64,000 nt of DNA from Egicoccus halophilus (GTDB lineage Bacteria > Actinomycetota > Nitriliruptoria > Nitriliruptorales > Nitriliruptoraceae), in the NCBI RefSeq assembly GCF_004300825.1, contig NZ_CP036250.1:2722001-2786000 (forward strand), given 5' to 3'. Position numbers and translations under genes: made by a program. Positions 25,890-35,716 of the stretch are shown one piece after another (the first letter of the stretch is position 1; the number at the start of each line of letters is the position of its first letter). A model generated the notes under the pieces. That model was not told the origin of the DNA, did no database searches, and worked only from the letters and a program-made list of their open reading frames with translations.

Positions 25890-27707
25890 GTGGACGCACC
25901 GCTGCGCATCGGCAACTGTTCGGGCTTCTACGGCGACCGGTTCGCGGCCGCCCGCGAACAGCTCGAGGGTGGACCGCTCGACGTCCTGACCGGCGACTAC
26001 CTGGCCGAGCTCACCCTGCTCATCCTGGCGCGCGCACGACGCCGGCCCGACGGCGTCGGCTACGCGCGCACGTTCCTCCGCCAGATGCGCGAGATCCTCG
26101 TTCCCTGCCGGGAGCGGGGCGTCCGCGTGGTGGTCAACGCGGGCGGACTCGACCCGGCCGGACTCGCCGCGGCCCTGCGCGAGCTGGCCGCAGAACTCGA
26201 CGTCGACCTGCCGATCGGCCACGTCGAGGGCGACGACCTGCGTCCGCGACTCGACGCGCTGCGCGACGCGGGTGAGACGCTGGCGCACCTGGACACCGGC
26301 CGGCCCCTGGCGGACCTCGGGGTCCCGCCCCTCACCGCCAACGCCTACCTCGGCGCCTGGGGCATCGCCGCCGCGCTGGACGCCGGTGCGCAGATCGTGG
26401 TGACCGGCCGGGTGTCGGACGCGAGCCTGGTCGTCGGTCCCGCCGCTTCCCACTTCGGGTGGGCCCGCGACGACTGGGACCGTCTCGCCGGAGCGGTCGT
26501 CGCCGGTCACGTGCTGGAGTGCGGCGCCCAGGCCACGGGCGGCAACCACCCGTTCTTCCTCGAGGTCCCCGGCCTCGAGCACGTCGGGTTCCCCCTCGCG
26601 GAACTGCACGCCGACGGCAGCAGCGTCATCACCAAGCACCCGGGCACCGGCGGTTCGGTCGACACCGACACCGTCACCGCGCAGCTGCTGTACGAGATCG
26701 CCGGTCCGGCCTACCCCAACCCCGACGTCACCGTTCGTTTCGACACGATCCGGCTGGTCCCGGACGGTCGGGACCGGGTGCGCATCGATCACGTGCGCGG
26801 AGGCCCGCCGCCCGACACCACCAAGGTCGCCGTCACCGCCCTGGGTGGCTACCGCAACCGCGTCACGTTCCTGCTGGCCGGTCTCGACCTCGACGCCAAG
26901 GCCGCGCTGGTCCGTCGTCAGCTCACGCCCGCCCTCGACGCGATCGGACCCGATCTCGTCGAGTGGCGACTGACCGGCGCCGAGCGGCCGGCCCCCACCC
27001 GTGACCCCGCCGACCTCGCGCGGCTCACCCTCACCGTCCACCACGGCGAGGCAGCACCGATCGGCCGCGCCCTCGCCGCCGCCTGCGTCGAACTCGGCCT
27101 GGCCTCCTACCCCGGCTTCACCCTGACCGCGCCGCCCGGGGACGCCGAGGCGTTCGGGCGCTACTGGCCGACCAGCGTCGCGGCCGCGCAGGTCCCCGAG
27201 GTGGCGGTACTCCCCGACGGCGAGCGGGTCGAGGTGCGCCAGACCGGTGCGGACCACGGCCGGCCGCTCGCCGACTGCCTGCACGCGTCGCCACCCGACC
27301 GGACCGACGCCGACGGGACGCCCGCCGTCGACGTCCGCCGCCGCGTGCCGCTCGGCCGGTTCGCGGGCGCCCGCTCGGGCGACAAGGGCGGCCACGCCAA
27401 CGTGGGACTGTGGGTGCGCGACCCCGCGCACCTGCCCTGGCTGCGGGCGGTCGCCGGTGACCCGGAGGCGGTCCGACGGCTGCTGCCCGAGGCGGCCAAC
27501 CACCGGGTCGAGGTGCATGCGCTCCCGAACCTGGCGGCGATCAACGTGGTCGTCCACGGACTGCTCGGCGACGGCGTCGCCTCCTCGACGCGACCCGACC
27601 CGCAGGCCAAGGGGCTGGGCGAGCACCTGCGGGCGCAGCTCGTCCCGGCACCGGCCGGGACCGCCACGGACGCGAGCCGGGGGTCCCGTCAGGACGTCGC
27701 GCGGTAG
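25890..27707 (+). CDS. AtuA-like acyclic terpene utilization family protein (DUF1446)
   Basis: The 605-residue protein matches the AtuA/DUF1446 family: LRIGNCSGFYGDRFAAA at the start, NAGGLDPAGLA, VVTGRVSDASLVVGP and ECGAQATGGNHP. A C-terminal AtuA-like domain of about 100 residues begins near RRVPLGRFAGARSGDKGGHANVG. In Pseudomonas AtuA belongs to the citronellol pathway, but the other pathway genes are absent here, so the substrate is open. The GTG follows GGGAGG. Its last 19 bases overlap the convergent SWIM gene. Confidence 0.87.
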   Translation: MDAPLRIGNCSGFYGDRFAAAREQLEGGPLDVLTGDYLAELTLLILARARRRPDGVGYARTFLRQMREILVPCRERGVRVVVNAGGLDPAGLAAALRELAAELDVDLPIGHVEGDDLRPRLDALRDAGETLAHLDTGRPLADLGVPPLTANAYLGAWGIAAALDAGAQIVVTGRVSDASLVVGPAASHFGWARDDWDRLAGAVVAGHVLECGAQATGGNHPFFLEVPGLEHVGFPLAELHADGSSVITKHPGTGGSVDTDTVTAQLLYEIAGPAYPNPDVTVRFDTIRLVPDGRDRVRIDHVRGGPPPDTTKVAVTALGGYRNRVTFLLAGLDLDAKAALVRRQLTPALDAIGPDLVEWRLTGAERPAPTRDPADLARLTLTVHHGEAAPIGRALAAACVELGLASYPGFTLTAPPGDAEAFGRYWPTSVAAAQVPEVAVLPDGERVEVRQTGADHGRPLADCLHASPPDRTDADGTPAVDVRRRVPLGRFAGARSGDKGGHANVGLWVRDPAHLPWLRAVAGDPEAVRRLLPEAANHRVEVHALPNLAAINVVVHGLLGDGVASSTRPDPQAKGLGEHLRAQLVPAPAGTATDASRGSRQDVAR

Positions 27708-28660
27708 CGGGCCCGGTCACCGGTGCCGGTCCGCAGCACCGTGCCGGCGTCGAAGAGCCGGTCGAGCTGGTCCCGGATGGCTTCCACGTCACGACCGAGG
27801 GCGGCCGCCAGCGACGGCGCGCTGCCGATGCGCTGCGCCCGCAGCTCGCTCAGCAGCAGTTCCTCGTCGGCCGCGTCGCTGCCCTCGCCGGCGGCGAGCC
27901 GCCACGCTCCCTCGGCCGCCCGCTCGATCGCCCGCAGGTAGGGCTCGATGTCCTCGACACCCGGCGGGGGCCCGAGCCGCTGGAACAGTGCCGAGGGGTC
28001 CTCGACCGGCGTCGGCTGCAAGGGGATCGCGTCGAGGTCACCCCCCGCGGCGAACATCCCACGGGACAGGTCGAGCCCGTCGTCGGCCACCTGCTCGCTC
28101 CCGCCACGACGACTCCGCAGCTCCCGCAGCAGACGCTCGCGGTCACGTCCCCGCAACCGCAGCAGCAGGAACGGGTCGCGGTCGATCGCGGCCGCCGCCA
28201 CGGTGTGCACGGCCGCGGCGTGCCGGCACAGCTGCCGGTCGGCCTCGCAACTGCAGCGGATCGCGAGGTCGGTGAAGCGCGGCAGGACCGGCACCCCGGC
28301 GGCCTCGAGCACCGCGGCGACCCCCTGTGGCAGCTGCCCGTCGAGCAGCGCCGCGGTGAAGCGCAGCTCCGCGGCCAGCGCCGACATGGCCCGGTCCCAC
28401 GCCCCGGGTTCCGGCAGGCTCCAGGCGAGCACCACGTCACAGGGCGCGCCCCGGTCCTCGCGGACCGTGCCGTGCACCTCGCCGGGCTCGATGCGCACGT
28501 CGCTGACCGCGCCGCGGCGGGCCAGGCCCTGCCCGCGCTGCACGCGACGGGCGTTGGCCGCTCCGGACGCGTCGAGCACCTCGCGCCAGCGCTGCCCCCA
28601 CCAGTGCCGGCCGTCGGGAGCGGAAGGGTCCGTCCCGGACCCGGGAACCGTGCCGCTCAC
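27689..28660 (-). CDS. SWIM zinc-finger protein, partner of SNF2 helicase
   Basis: This 323-residue protein carries the SWIM motif CSCEADRQLCRH (CxCx(n)CxH), a zinc-binding DNA- or protein-interaction element. WWGQRWREVLD near the N-terminus is typical of the SWIM proteins encoded next to HelZ-type SNF2 ATPases. The GTG overlaps the helicase stop by four bases, so the two are coupled and probably act as a complex. The ORF extends further upstream, but that part is antisense shadow inside the helicase gene. Confidence 0.85.
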   Translation of the reverse strand: MSGTVPGSGTDPSAPDGRHWWGQRWREVLDASGAANARRVQRGQGLARRGAVSDVRIEPGEVHGTVREDRGAPCDVVLAWSLPEPGAWDRAMSALAAELRFTAALLDGQLPQGVAAVLEAAGVPVLPRFTDLAIRCSCEADRQLCRHAAAVHTVAAAAIDRDPFLLLRLRGRDRERLLRELRSRRGGSEQVADDGLDLSRGMFAAGGDLDAIPLQPTPVEDPSALFQRLGPPPGVEDIEPYLRAIERAAEGAWRLAAGEGSDAADEELLLSELRAQRIGSAPSLAAALGRDVEAIRDQLDRLFDAGTVLRTGTGDRARYRATS

Positions 28661-31600
28661 GCACGACCTCCCGGGATCGCGGTCAGCGTCGGGCGGCCCG
28701 GCGCGACCGTCGGGGTCTCGTCGTCCTCGTCCGCGAGGTCGTCGGTCGACAACGAGACCAGCTCCCGCAGCTCGTCGTCGTCGAGTTCGGTGATCCAGGT
28801 CTCGCCCGCCTCGACGACCGCGTCGGCGAGTGCGCGTTTGCGGTCGAGCAGCACGGCGATGCGCTCCTCGATGGTCCCGGCCGTCACCAGGGTGTGCACG
28901 GTGACGGCACGGGTCTGTCCGATGCGGTGCACCCGGTCGGTGGCCTGGTCCTCGACCGCCGGGTTCCACCAGCGGTCGAAGTGCAGCACGTGACTGGCAC
29001 GGGTGAGGTTCAGGCCGGTACCGCCGGCACGCAGGGACACCAACAGGATCGGCGGTGCGTCCTCGTCGGTCTGGAACCGCTGCACCATCTCGTCGCGTTT
29101 CGGCAGCGGCAGGCCGCCGTGCAGGAACGGCACCTCGGGCAGCCCGAGCTCACCACCGAGGTGGCGGACCAGCAGGTCCCCCATCTCGCGGAACTGGGTG
29201 AACACCAGCGCGCGCTCGTCGTTGTCGACGATCTCCCCCAGGATCTCGGTGGACCGGGCGAGCTTGCCCGAGCGACCCGGCAGACGCCGATCGCCCTCGG
29301 GACCGTTGGCGTCGCGCAGGTACTGGGCCGGGTGGTTGCAGATCTGCTTGAGCGCGGTCAGCAGGGCCAGGATGCGACCACGCCGTTCGAAGGCGGTGTT
29401 GCCGAGTCCCTTGCCACTGAAGGCCTGGTCGATCGCCGCCTGGTACAGGCTGGCCTGTTCCCGCGTGAGCGAGCAGCTGACCGTCAGCTCCTGCTTGGGC
29501 GGCAGGTCGACGGAAACCTCGGGATCGGCCTTGCGCCGTCGCAGGACGAAGGGTGCGACCAGTCGACGCAGCCGCGAGGCCGCGTGTTCGTCGTGCCAGC
29601 GTTCGACCGGGACGGCGAAGCGTTCGTTGAAGGCCCGCTGCGAGCCGAGCAGGCCCGGATTGGTGACGTCGACGATCGCCCACAGCTCCGCCAGCCGGTT
29701 CTCGATCGGCGTACCGGTCATGGCGATGCGGGCCCGGGCCGTCAGCGACCGCGCGGCCCGGGCACCCTTGGACGCCGCGTTCTTGATCTGCTGGGCCTCG
29801 TCGAAGACCACGACGTCCCAGTCGATGTCCTGGAGCATGCCGATGTCGCGTCGCAGCAGCGCGTAGGACGTGACCGTGACGAACCCGGGCTTGAAGGCGC
29901 GCCGTGTCACCGGTCGCTCCGGGCCGTGGTGGCGGACGACCGGAACCTCGGGGGCGAAGCGCGCCAGCTCCCGCTCCCAGTTGCCGACCACCGAGGTCGG
30001 GCACACCACCAGGTGGGGCCGGTCCTGCTCGCGGGAGGTCAGCAGCGCGATCGCCATCAGCGTCTTGCCCAGCCCCATCTCGTCCGCCAGGACCCCGCCC
30101 ATGCCGAGCTCGGTGAGCCGCTGCAGCCAGGCCACACCGCGGCGCTGATAGGGCCGCAGGTCGCCCTCGATGTGCTCGATGCGCGCATCGCCGGGTTCCT
30201 CGCTGTGGCGCAACCGTTCGATCAGCTCGCCCAGCGCCCCGTCGGCGACGGCGTCGACCCAGCCGAGCTCGCCCGCCTGGTGCTGACCGGACAGCGCCGC
30301 GGCCAGGGCCTCGGTCAGCTCCAGCGACGCGGTCTGGCCGGCGAGCTCCGCCATCCGGTCCACCTCGTCGAGGTCGACGCGGATCCAGTTGCCCCGCCAG
30401 CGGACCAGCGGCTGCTTGAGCGCCACGATCTCGGCGAACTCGTCCGCGCTGAGCGTGTCCTCGCCCAGGGCGACCTCGTAGCGCAGGTCCGCGACCGAGG
30501 TCAGCCCGAGCGGGTCGGCGCCATCCACCCGGGGCGCGAGCTCGGTACCGCGGCCGATCCGCACCCGCAGCCGCAGTCGCCGGTCACCGCTGTTGCGCAG
30601 CTCCGGCGGGACCTCGACCCCGATGCCGCCGGCGGCCAGCGCGTCGGCCCCCTGTCCCAGCAGCGACGCCACCTCGCTCGCCCGCAGGTCGAGTCCGACC
30701 GGGCGCGCCTCGGACAGGCTGCGGTCGATCGGGACGTAGAGCCGGGCCGCGCTGGCCAGGCCCCGCACCAGGGTGACCTCGGGATCGGGCAGTCGTCGCC
30801 CGGCCAACTCCACCCCGGCGCCCTGACCGGCCCACACCTCGGCCGCCTCGATGCGAGCCGCTGGGTCGACGGTGGACTGCAACAGGTAGGACAAGCGCCA
30901 GCTCGCCTCGGTGGCCGACAGGCGGGCGACCACGTCGTCGCGTCCGTCGTCGCCGACGACCGGGGGCTCGAGCCTCACGGCGAGACGGGCGACCGCTTCG
31001 TGGTCGCCGCCGAGCAGCGGACCGGCCCACTCCTGTACCTCGGCCGCGATCTCGTCGGCAGGGACCCGCAGACGGTCCACGGTCGGATCGCTGCCCGCCA
31101 GTGCGTCCGCCCACATCTCCTGCCACGGACGGCGCGGGCCACGGCGGCGCGGGTCCAGCTCGGGCCGTCGCCCCTCCCGGGCACAGGCGTCGGCGACCGC
31201 GTCGAGGAACGCGCCGAGCAGCTCGCCCGGCCGCCACAACGGTCCCGAGGGACGGCGCACCGCATGGGCCGCGAGCGGGAGGGCCGCGGCCAGCTGCCCC
31301 AGGCGCGTGTCCGACGGGGCGGCCACCCGCCACGACGCCAGACCGGTCGAGGGGTGGTCGCCGGGCCGGAACACCGGCAGCAGCCGCCCTGCGGCCACCA
31401 GTTCCAGCGCCAGCTTGGCCGCGACGCTCCAGGCCAGCACCGACGCCGATGGGCGCGACCAGGCGGGCCAGTCCGGCCCCGGCGGCATGGCGGCCAGACG
31501 GCGCACGGCCGGCAGCAGGGCCACCATGCGGGCCGGACGTGCCCGGGGCTGCACCTCGACGCCCGCCCCGAGTGCGACCCCGGCCAGGACACCGGGCGCC

Positions 31601-31815
31601 CCCGCCGGCAGGTCGAGCGCACGCGTGGCCTGCGCGAGTGCGGCGTCGTCCGCCTCGCTCACCACCGTGTCGGGCTTCCCGACCCCGCGGATCCCGGCCT
31701 CGGGCGCAGCCACCCCGTCGCCCGGGCCGTCGAGTCGCGGCAACCAGACCGCGAAGAGCCCGGAGGCGGGCACGAGATCACCCGGCACGAACGACAGCTG
31801 CGCACGCTCGGCCAA
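28657..31815 (-). CDS. SNF2-family DEAD/DEAH-box helicase (HelZ-like)
   Basis: This 1052-residue protein has a long N-terminal region and a C-terminal SNF2 motor: motif I LADEMGLGKT, motif II DEAQ, motif III TGTPIENR, then the second RecA lobe with VFTQFREM and DRVHRIGQTRAV. It should translocate on double-stranded DNA and remodel protein-DNA complexes. A TTG at 31815 is chosen because AAGGAG lies seven bases upstream and the frame before it is arginine-rich. It heads a two-gene operon with the SWIM protein, as in many Actinobacteria. Confidence 0.9.
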   Translation of the reverse strand: MAERAQLSFVPGDLVPASGLFAVWLPRLDGPGDGVAAPEAGIRGVGKPDTVVSEADDAALAQATRALDLPAGAPGVLAGVALGAGVEVQPRARPARMVALLPAVRRLAAMPPGPDWPAWSRPSASVLAWSVAAKLALELVAAGRLLPVFRPGDHPSTGLASWRVAAPSDTRLGQLAAALPLAAHAVRRPSGPLWRPGELLGAFLDAVADACAREGRRPELDPRRRGPRRPWQEMWADALAGSDPTVDRLRVPADEIAAEVQEWAGPLLGGDHEAVARLAVRLEPPVVGDDGRDDVVARLSATEASWRLSYLLQSTVDPAARIEAAEVWAGQGAGVELAGRRLPDPEVTLVRGLASAARLYVPIDRSLSEARPVGLDLRASEVASLLGQGADALAAGGIGVEVPPELRNSGDRRLRLRVRIGRGTELAPRVDGADPLGLTSVADLRYEVALGEDTLSADEFAEIVALKQPLVRWRGNWIRVDLDEVDRMAELAGQTASLELTEALAAALSGQHQAGELGWVDAVADGALGELIERLRHSEEPGDARIEHIEGDLRPYQRRGVAWLQRLTELGMGGVLADEMGLGKTLMAIALLTSREQDRPHLVVCPTSVVGNWERELARFAPEVPVVRHHGPERPVTRRAFKPGFVTVTSYALLRRDIGMLQDIDWDVVVFDEAQQIKNAASKGARAARSLTARARIAMTGTPIENRLAELWAIVDVTNPGLLGSQRAFNERFAVPVERWHDEHAASRLRRLVAPFVLRRRKADPEVSVDLPPKQELTVSCSLTREQASLYQAAIDQAFSGKGLGNTAFERRGRILALLTALKQICNHPAQYLRDANGPEGDRRLPGRSGKLARSTEILGEIVDNDERALVFTQFREMGDLLVRHLGGELGLPEVPFLHGGLPLPKRDEMVQRFQTDEDAPPILLVSLRAGGTGLNLTRASHVLHFDRWWNPAVEDQATDRVHRIGQTRAVTVHTLVTAGTIEERIAVLLDRKRALADAVVEAGETWITELDDDELRELVSLSTDDLADEDDETPTVAPGRPTLTAIPGGRA

Positions 31816-32142
31816 GCACCCGCTCCTTCTGGCGACAGACGGCCCACGAGCGTAGACGGTCGGCGGCCGATCGGCCCACGCAGCCGTCGGCGGGAAGCTG
31901 CGGCGCCGTCGTGGCGTTGTACCGAGGACGGGGGCCCCACGCCCGGTCACGTCCGGGCGGTCACGCTCCGGGGGCTGACGCAACAGCCGACACCTCGTTG
32001 GCTACGAACAGCAGACAGCCACCCGCGGACCGTCCGTCTCCCGGACGGTCGTTGCACCGACACGCTGCGACACCGACACACGCGTCTGTCCCCCCCGCCC
32101 CCGACGCCCCCAAGCCCCCCGCCCCACCCACGGAGGTCGCTC

Positions 32143-32418
32143 GTGACCGACGACACACGCACCCCGGCCACGGACCAGCCCGGGACCACGATGACGGCCG
32201 ACCGCAACGACACGGTCATCAGTTGGCTCGAGAACGAATTCCCCGGTTGGCAGGTCTCGATCGACGAGACCGCCACCTGGGAGGGAGACTCGCGGCCGCT
32301 GTGGATCGCCCGTCGCGGCGGCCACCACCCGCAGTCCGAGTTGTCCGCGGCCAAGTTGCACACCCGCCTGACCGAGTACCTCGAGCGCGAGGCCCGCAAG
32401 CGGGCCCTGTCCAACTGA
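32143..32418 (+). CDS. Conserved small hypothetical protein
   Basis: This 91-residue protein has a predicted compact alpha/beta pattern with NDTVISWLENEFPGW and EGDSRPLWIARRGGHHP; the C-terminus is a basic helix. GTG 32143 has GGAGG six bases upstream; an internal ATG at 32191 would give a 75-residue version. A strong hairpin terminator follows the stop. Function unknown. Confidence 0.7.
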   Translation: MTDDTRTPATDQPGTTMTADRNDTVISWLENEFPGWQVSIDETATWEGDSRPLWIARRGGHHPQSELSAAKLHTRLTEYLEREARKRALSN

Positions 32419-32449
32419 GCGTTCGGCGTACCCCCCGACGGCTCGACCT

Positions 32450-32482
32450 GGACGGCGCCCGCGATCGCTGCGGGCGCCGTCC
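32450..32482 (+). terminator. Hairpin terminator
   Basis: A perfect 13-bp stem, GGACGGCGCCCGC and its complement around a GATCGCT loop, lies 31 bases after a stop. There is no T-tract, as is common at this GC content. Confidence 0.65.
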
Positions 32483-32545
32483 GTCGTCGTCGGCCCGCGT
32501 GTCGTGGACGGCCGCCGGACCGTCCACCACCGGCGCTACGGTGGC

Positions 32546-33709
32546 ATGGTGAACCTTCTCGACGTCCTGCTGATCCTGCTGGTCCTGGTCGCCATCGGCG
32601 GGGGCCTGCGGCTGGGCTTCGTGGCCCGGGCCGCCTCCTGGATCGGGTTGGCCGTCGGGGTCGTGTGTGCGACCTGGACGGTGCCCAACGCCCTGTCGCT
32701 CGTCGAGGGCGGCGAAGCCGGCATGCGTCTGCTCGTCGGCCTGGTCGTGCTGGCGGTGACCGTGACCGTGGTCGCGTCGCTGTTCCAGGCCGTCGGCCTC
32801 CGGGCCCGGCGCTCCATCGCCGCGACGCCCCTGTCGGGCCTGGACCGGGGACTGGGTGCGCTCGCCGGCGCCGGCGCGATGGTGGCGGTGATCTGGCTCC
32901 TGCTGCCCGCCGCCGCGCAGGTGCCCGGCGAGGTGTCGCGTCAGGTCCGTACCTCCGCACTGGCCGCCACGCTCGAAGGCTCCACCCCCGAACCACCGGA
33001 CGCGGTGCGGGCGTTGCGCAACCTGGTCGACAACAGCCGCTTCCCCGAGGTGTTCGCCGACCTGCAACCCGCGCCGGTCACCGGGCCTCCCCCCGAGGAC
33101 ATCCCCGTCCCGCAGGACATCGTCGACCGCGCCACCGCGGCGACGGTGAACGTCGAGGCCGACGGCTGCAACCGTCGCTACGAGGGTTCGGGGTTCGCCC
33201 TGGCCACCGACACCGTCGTGACCAACGCGCACGTGGTCGCCGGCGCCGAGGACGTGCAGGTCAAGCGGCCCGACGGCGAGGTCCGGCCCGCCACGGTGGT
33301 GGTCTTCGATCCCGACCGGGACCTCGCGATCCTCGAGGTCCCCGATCTCGGTCAACAGCCGTTGCCGACCGCGCCCGCCGAGACGGGCTCCGACGGCGCG
33401 GTGATCGGCTACCCCGGTGGGCAGGACACCCCGCGGGTCGCGCCGACGCGGATCGACGACCAACGCACCGCGGTCGGTCGTGACATCTACGGCCAGGAAC
33501 GCACCGAACGCCAGGTGCTGTTCCTGTCGTCGGCGCTGCAGCAGGGTGACTCCGGCTCCCCCGTGATCGACGTCGAGGGTCGGCTCAACGGGGTCGTGTT
33601 CGCCATCAGCCCGGACAACCCCACGGCCGCGTTCGCCCTCGACCTCGACGAGCTCGAGGCGATCGTCGACGCGCCTCGCGCCCCCGGCGAGACCGGCCCC
33701 TGCATCTGA
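32546..33709 (+). CDS. MarP-like membrane-anchored serine protease (CvpA + trypsin domains)
   Basis: The 387-residue protein begins with four hydrophobic helices of the colicin-V-production type (residues about 1-122) and continues with a trypsin-like domain. The triad is H229 (TNAHVV), D259 (DPDRDLAIL) and S337 (QQGDSGSPV). C208 and the penultimate C386 match the positions of the regulatory disulfide of mycobacterial MarP (Rv3671c), which protects against acid and oxidative stress. ATG 32546 and GTG 32549 are both possible starts. Confidence 0.88.
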   Translation: MVNLLDVLLILLVLVAIGGGLRLGFVARAASWIGLAVGVVCATWTVPNALSLVEGGEAGMRLLVGLVVLAVTVTVVASLFQAVGLRARRSIAATPLSGLDRGLGALAGAGAMVAVIWLLLPAAAQVPGEVSRQVRTSALAATLEGSTPEPPDAVRALRNLVDNSRFPEVFADLQPAPVTGPPPEDIPVPQDIVDRATAATVNVEADGCNRRYEGSGFALATDTVVTNAHVVAGAEDVQVKRPDGEVRPATVVVFDPDRDLAILEVPDLGQQPLPTAPAETGSDGAVIGYPGGQDTPRVAPTRIDDQRTAVGRDIYGQERTERQVLFLSSALQQGDSGSPVIDVEGRLNGVVFAISPDNPTAAFALDLDELEAIVDAPRAPGETGPCI

Positions 33710-33712
33710 GGC

Positions 33713-34540
33713 TCAGCCGACGGTGCGGCGCACGAACCCCCCCAGGCCGGCCGTCAGCAGCAGCGCCACCGCGACCGCCATCGCCGTCAGGAACGCCACC
33801 GGCGGCATCGCGTCGACGGCCGGGGTCAGCGCCGCCCGCAGCCCCTCGCTGACGTACACCAACGGGTTGAGCAGCACCAGCCACTGCAACCAGGGCACCG
33901 CCGCCAGCGACGTCCACGGGTAGTAGACCGCGCCCAGGAACGTCAGCGGCAGCACGACCAGCGAGAACATCAGTCCGATCTGACGCGGGTTGACCCGGGT
34001 GCCCAGCGCCAGGCCGAGCGCCCCCGACAGCACCGCCGCCAGCACCGCGACGAGGACCAGCAGGCCCGGCCGGGGCACCGCCAGATCGACCTCGCCGGCC
34101 GGCACCAGGGCGACCAGCGGCAGCACGACCGCCCCGGCCAGCAGGCTCTGCAACGCGCCGAAGGCCACCTTGGTCAACGCCACGACCTCGACCCGGACGG
34201 GCGCGAGGATGCGGTCCTCGATCTCCCGGGTCGCGCCGAACTCCTGCGACAACGGCAGCGCCACCGAGGTGATGCCCTGGAACACCACCGCGACCGCGAC
34301 GAGCCCCGGCACGAGCACCGTCGCGAAGTCCGCCGCGCCGGCCTGCGCCGGGGCACCGATGCCCTGACCGATGCGCGGGAACACGTAGGCGAAGACGAAC
34401 ACGAACAGCAGCGGCTGCGCCACCGCGCGGGCGACGAAGGGCCACAACTCGCGCCGCAGTACCCGCAGGTCCCGCAGCAGCAGCCCCTGCACGGTCCGCA
34501 GCGTCCCGCCCACCCCGGGCGTCGTTGCCAGCTCACTCAC
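33713..34540 (-). CDS. ABC-2 type transporter permease
   Basis: The 275-residue protein has six membrane helices and the ABC-2 signatures of drug and polysaccharide exporters (YVFPRIG, EFGATREIEDRILAPV, NPRQIGLMFSLVVLPLTFLG, NPLVYVSEGLR). Its GTG overlaps the end of the ATPase gene by eight bases, so it is the second gene of a two-component exporter of the DrrA-DrrB type. Substrate unknown. Confidence 0.88.
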   Translation of the reverse strand: MSELATTPGVGGTLRTVQGLLLRDLRVLRRELWPFVARAVAQPLLFVFVFAYVFPRIGQGIGAPAQAGAADFATVLVPGLVAVAVVFQGITSVALPLSQEFGATREIEDRILAPVRVEVVALTKVAFGALQSLLAGAVVLPLVALVPAGEVDLAVPRPGLLVLVAVLAAVLSGALGLALGTRVNPRQIGLMFSLVVLPLTFLGAVYYPWTSLAAVPWLQWLVLLNPLVYVSEGLRAALTPAVDAMPPVAFLTAMAVAVALLLTAGLGGFVRRTVG

Positions 34541-35635
34541 GCAGGTCCCGCCCGGTCAACGCGATGAACACGCCCTCCAGCGACGAGCGCGAGACGCTCA
34601 GGTCGGTCAGCCCCTGCCCGGCGACCACGGCGACGACCTCGCCGACCAGGTGGTCGCGGTCCTCGGCCCGCACCCGCAGACCGTCGTCGCGTCGGTCCAC
34701 CGCGACGACCCCGTCGAGTCGGCCCAGCGCCGTGACGAGCGCGTCGTCGACCGCCCCGTCGAGGCGGAGCTCGACGACCATGCCGGTGCCGTGCTCACGC
34801 TGGAGGACCTCGGGCCGGTCACAGACGAGCACCTGCCCGTGGTCGACGATGGCCACCCGCTCGCACAGGCGCTCGGCCTCCTCGAGGTGGTGGGTGGTCA
34901 GCACGATGGTCAGCCCGTCGGCCTGCAGCTCGCGCACCAGTGTCCACAGCAGCAGTCGGCTCTGCGGGTCGAGGCCCGCGGTCGGCTCGTCGAGGAACAG
35001 CACCGCCGGGTCGTGGCTCACCGCACGCGCGATCTGCAGCCGCTGCGCCATGCCACCGGAGATCTGGCGCGGCAGCCCGCTCGCCCGCCCGGTCAGCCGG
35101 AACCGCTCGAGCAGCTCGTCGGCGCGGCGCCGGGCCGGGGCGGCCGCGATGCCGAAGTAGCGTTGGTGGTGGTAGAGGTCCTCCCACAGCGTCAACGACC
35201 GGTCCAGCGTGTTGTCCTGGGTCACCACGCCGAGGCGCCGCTTGGCCGCGGCCGGCCGACGGACCACGTCGACGTCCTCGACCCGCACCGACCCCGCCGT
35301 GGGCCGGATCCGCGTGGTGCAGATCCCGACGGTCGTGGACTTGCCGGCACCGTTGGGCCCGAGCAGGCCGAACAACTCACCACGCCGGACGGCGAGGTCG
35401 ACCCCCGCCAGCGCGGTGACCGGGGGCCGCCCGGGTAGGTCTTGGCGACGCCGGAGAGCGCGACCGCGACGTCGCTGTCGGCGTCCGGAGCCGGTGGCGC
35501 GACGGCGGGGCGGGCAGCGGACAGCGGCACGGCGGCATCCTCGAGTTCGGCGGGGGCGCCGGCAGGGGACGACGAGGCTTCGGAGCGTCGCGGGCGCGCG
35601 GACGGGTGCGCACTTCTCGACAGCACGCGAGCCAT
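34533..35635 (-). pseudogene. ABC transporter ATPase (DrrA-like), frameshifted near the N-terminus
   Basis: Two frames together give a normal ATPase of about 367 residues. From the ATG at 35635 the first frame gives an Ala/Pro tail and VALSGVAKTYPGG; the second continues PPVTALAGVDLAVRRGE, Walker A GPNGAGKSTT, signature ISGGMAQRLQIARA and Walker B VLFLDEPTAGLDP. The shift lies in the G5 run at 35422-35426, where one base is missing. All motor motifs sit after the break. Either the gene is damaged or the run was misread. The permease follows with an eight-base overlap. Confidence 0.8.
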
Positions 35636-35716
35636 CGGGTCCGGCCCGTGACGTGCACGGCCCCACGACCGGACCGCGCACCGGATACGCCCGGCGGGCG
35701 GGTCTAGGCTACGGGT

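Noticed and set aside
24059-25915. A 618-residue minus-strand ORF that covers HtrA and the 61-bp repeats
   Set aside because: It is antisense to a clear protease gene and has low-complexity Gly/Val/Asp composition. The repeats stay open in all three frames because they lack stops.
28894-32418. A 1174-residue plus-strand ORF over the SNF2 gene
   Set aside because: It is an antisense shadow. Only its last 91 codons, after a good ribosome site, look like a gene.
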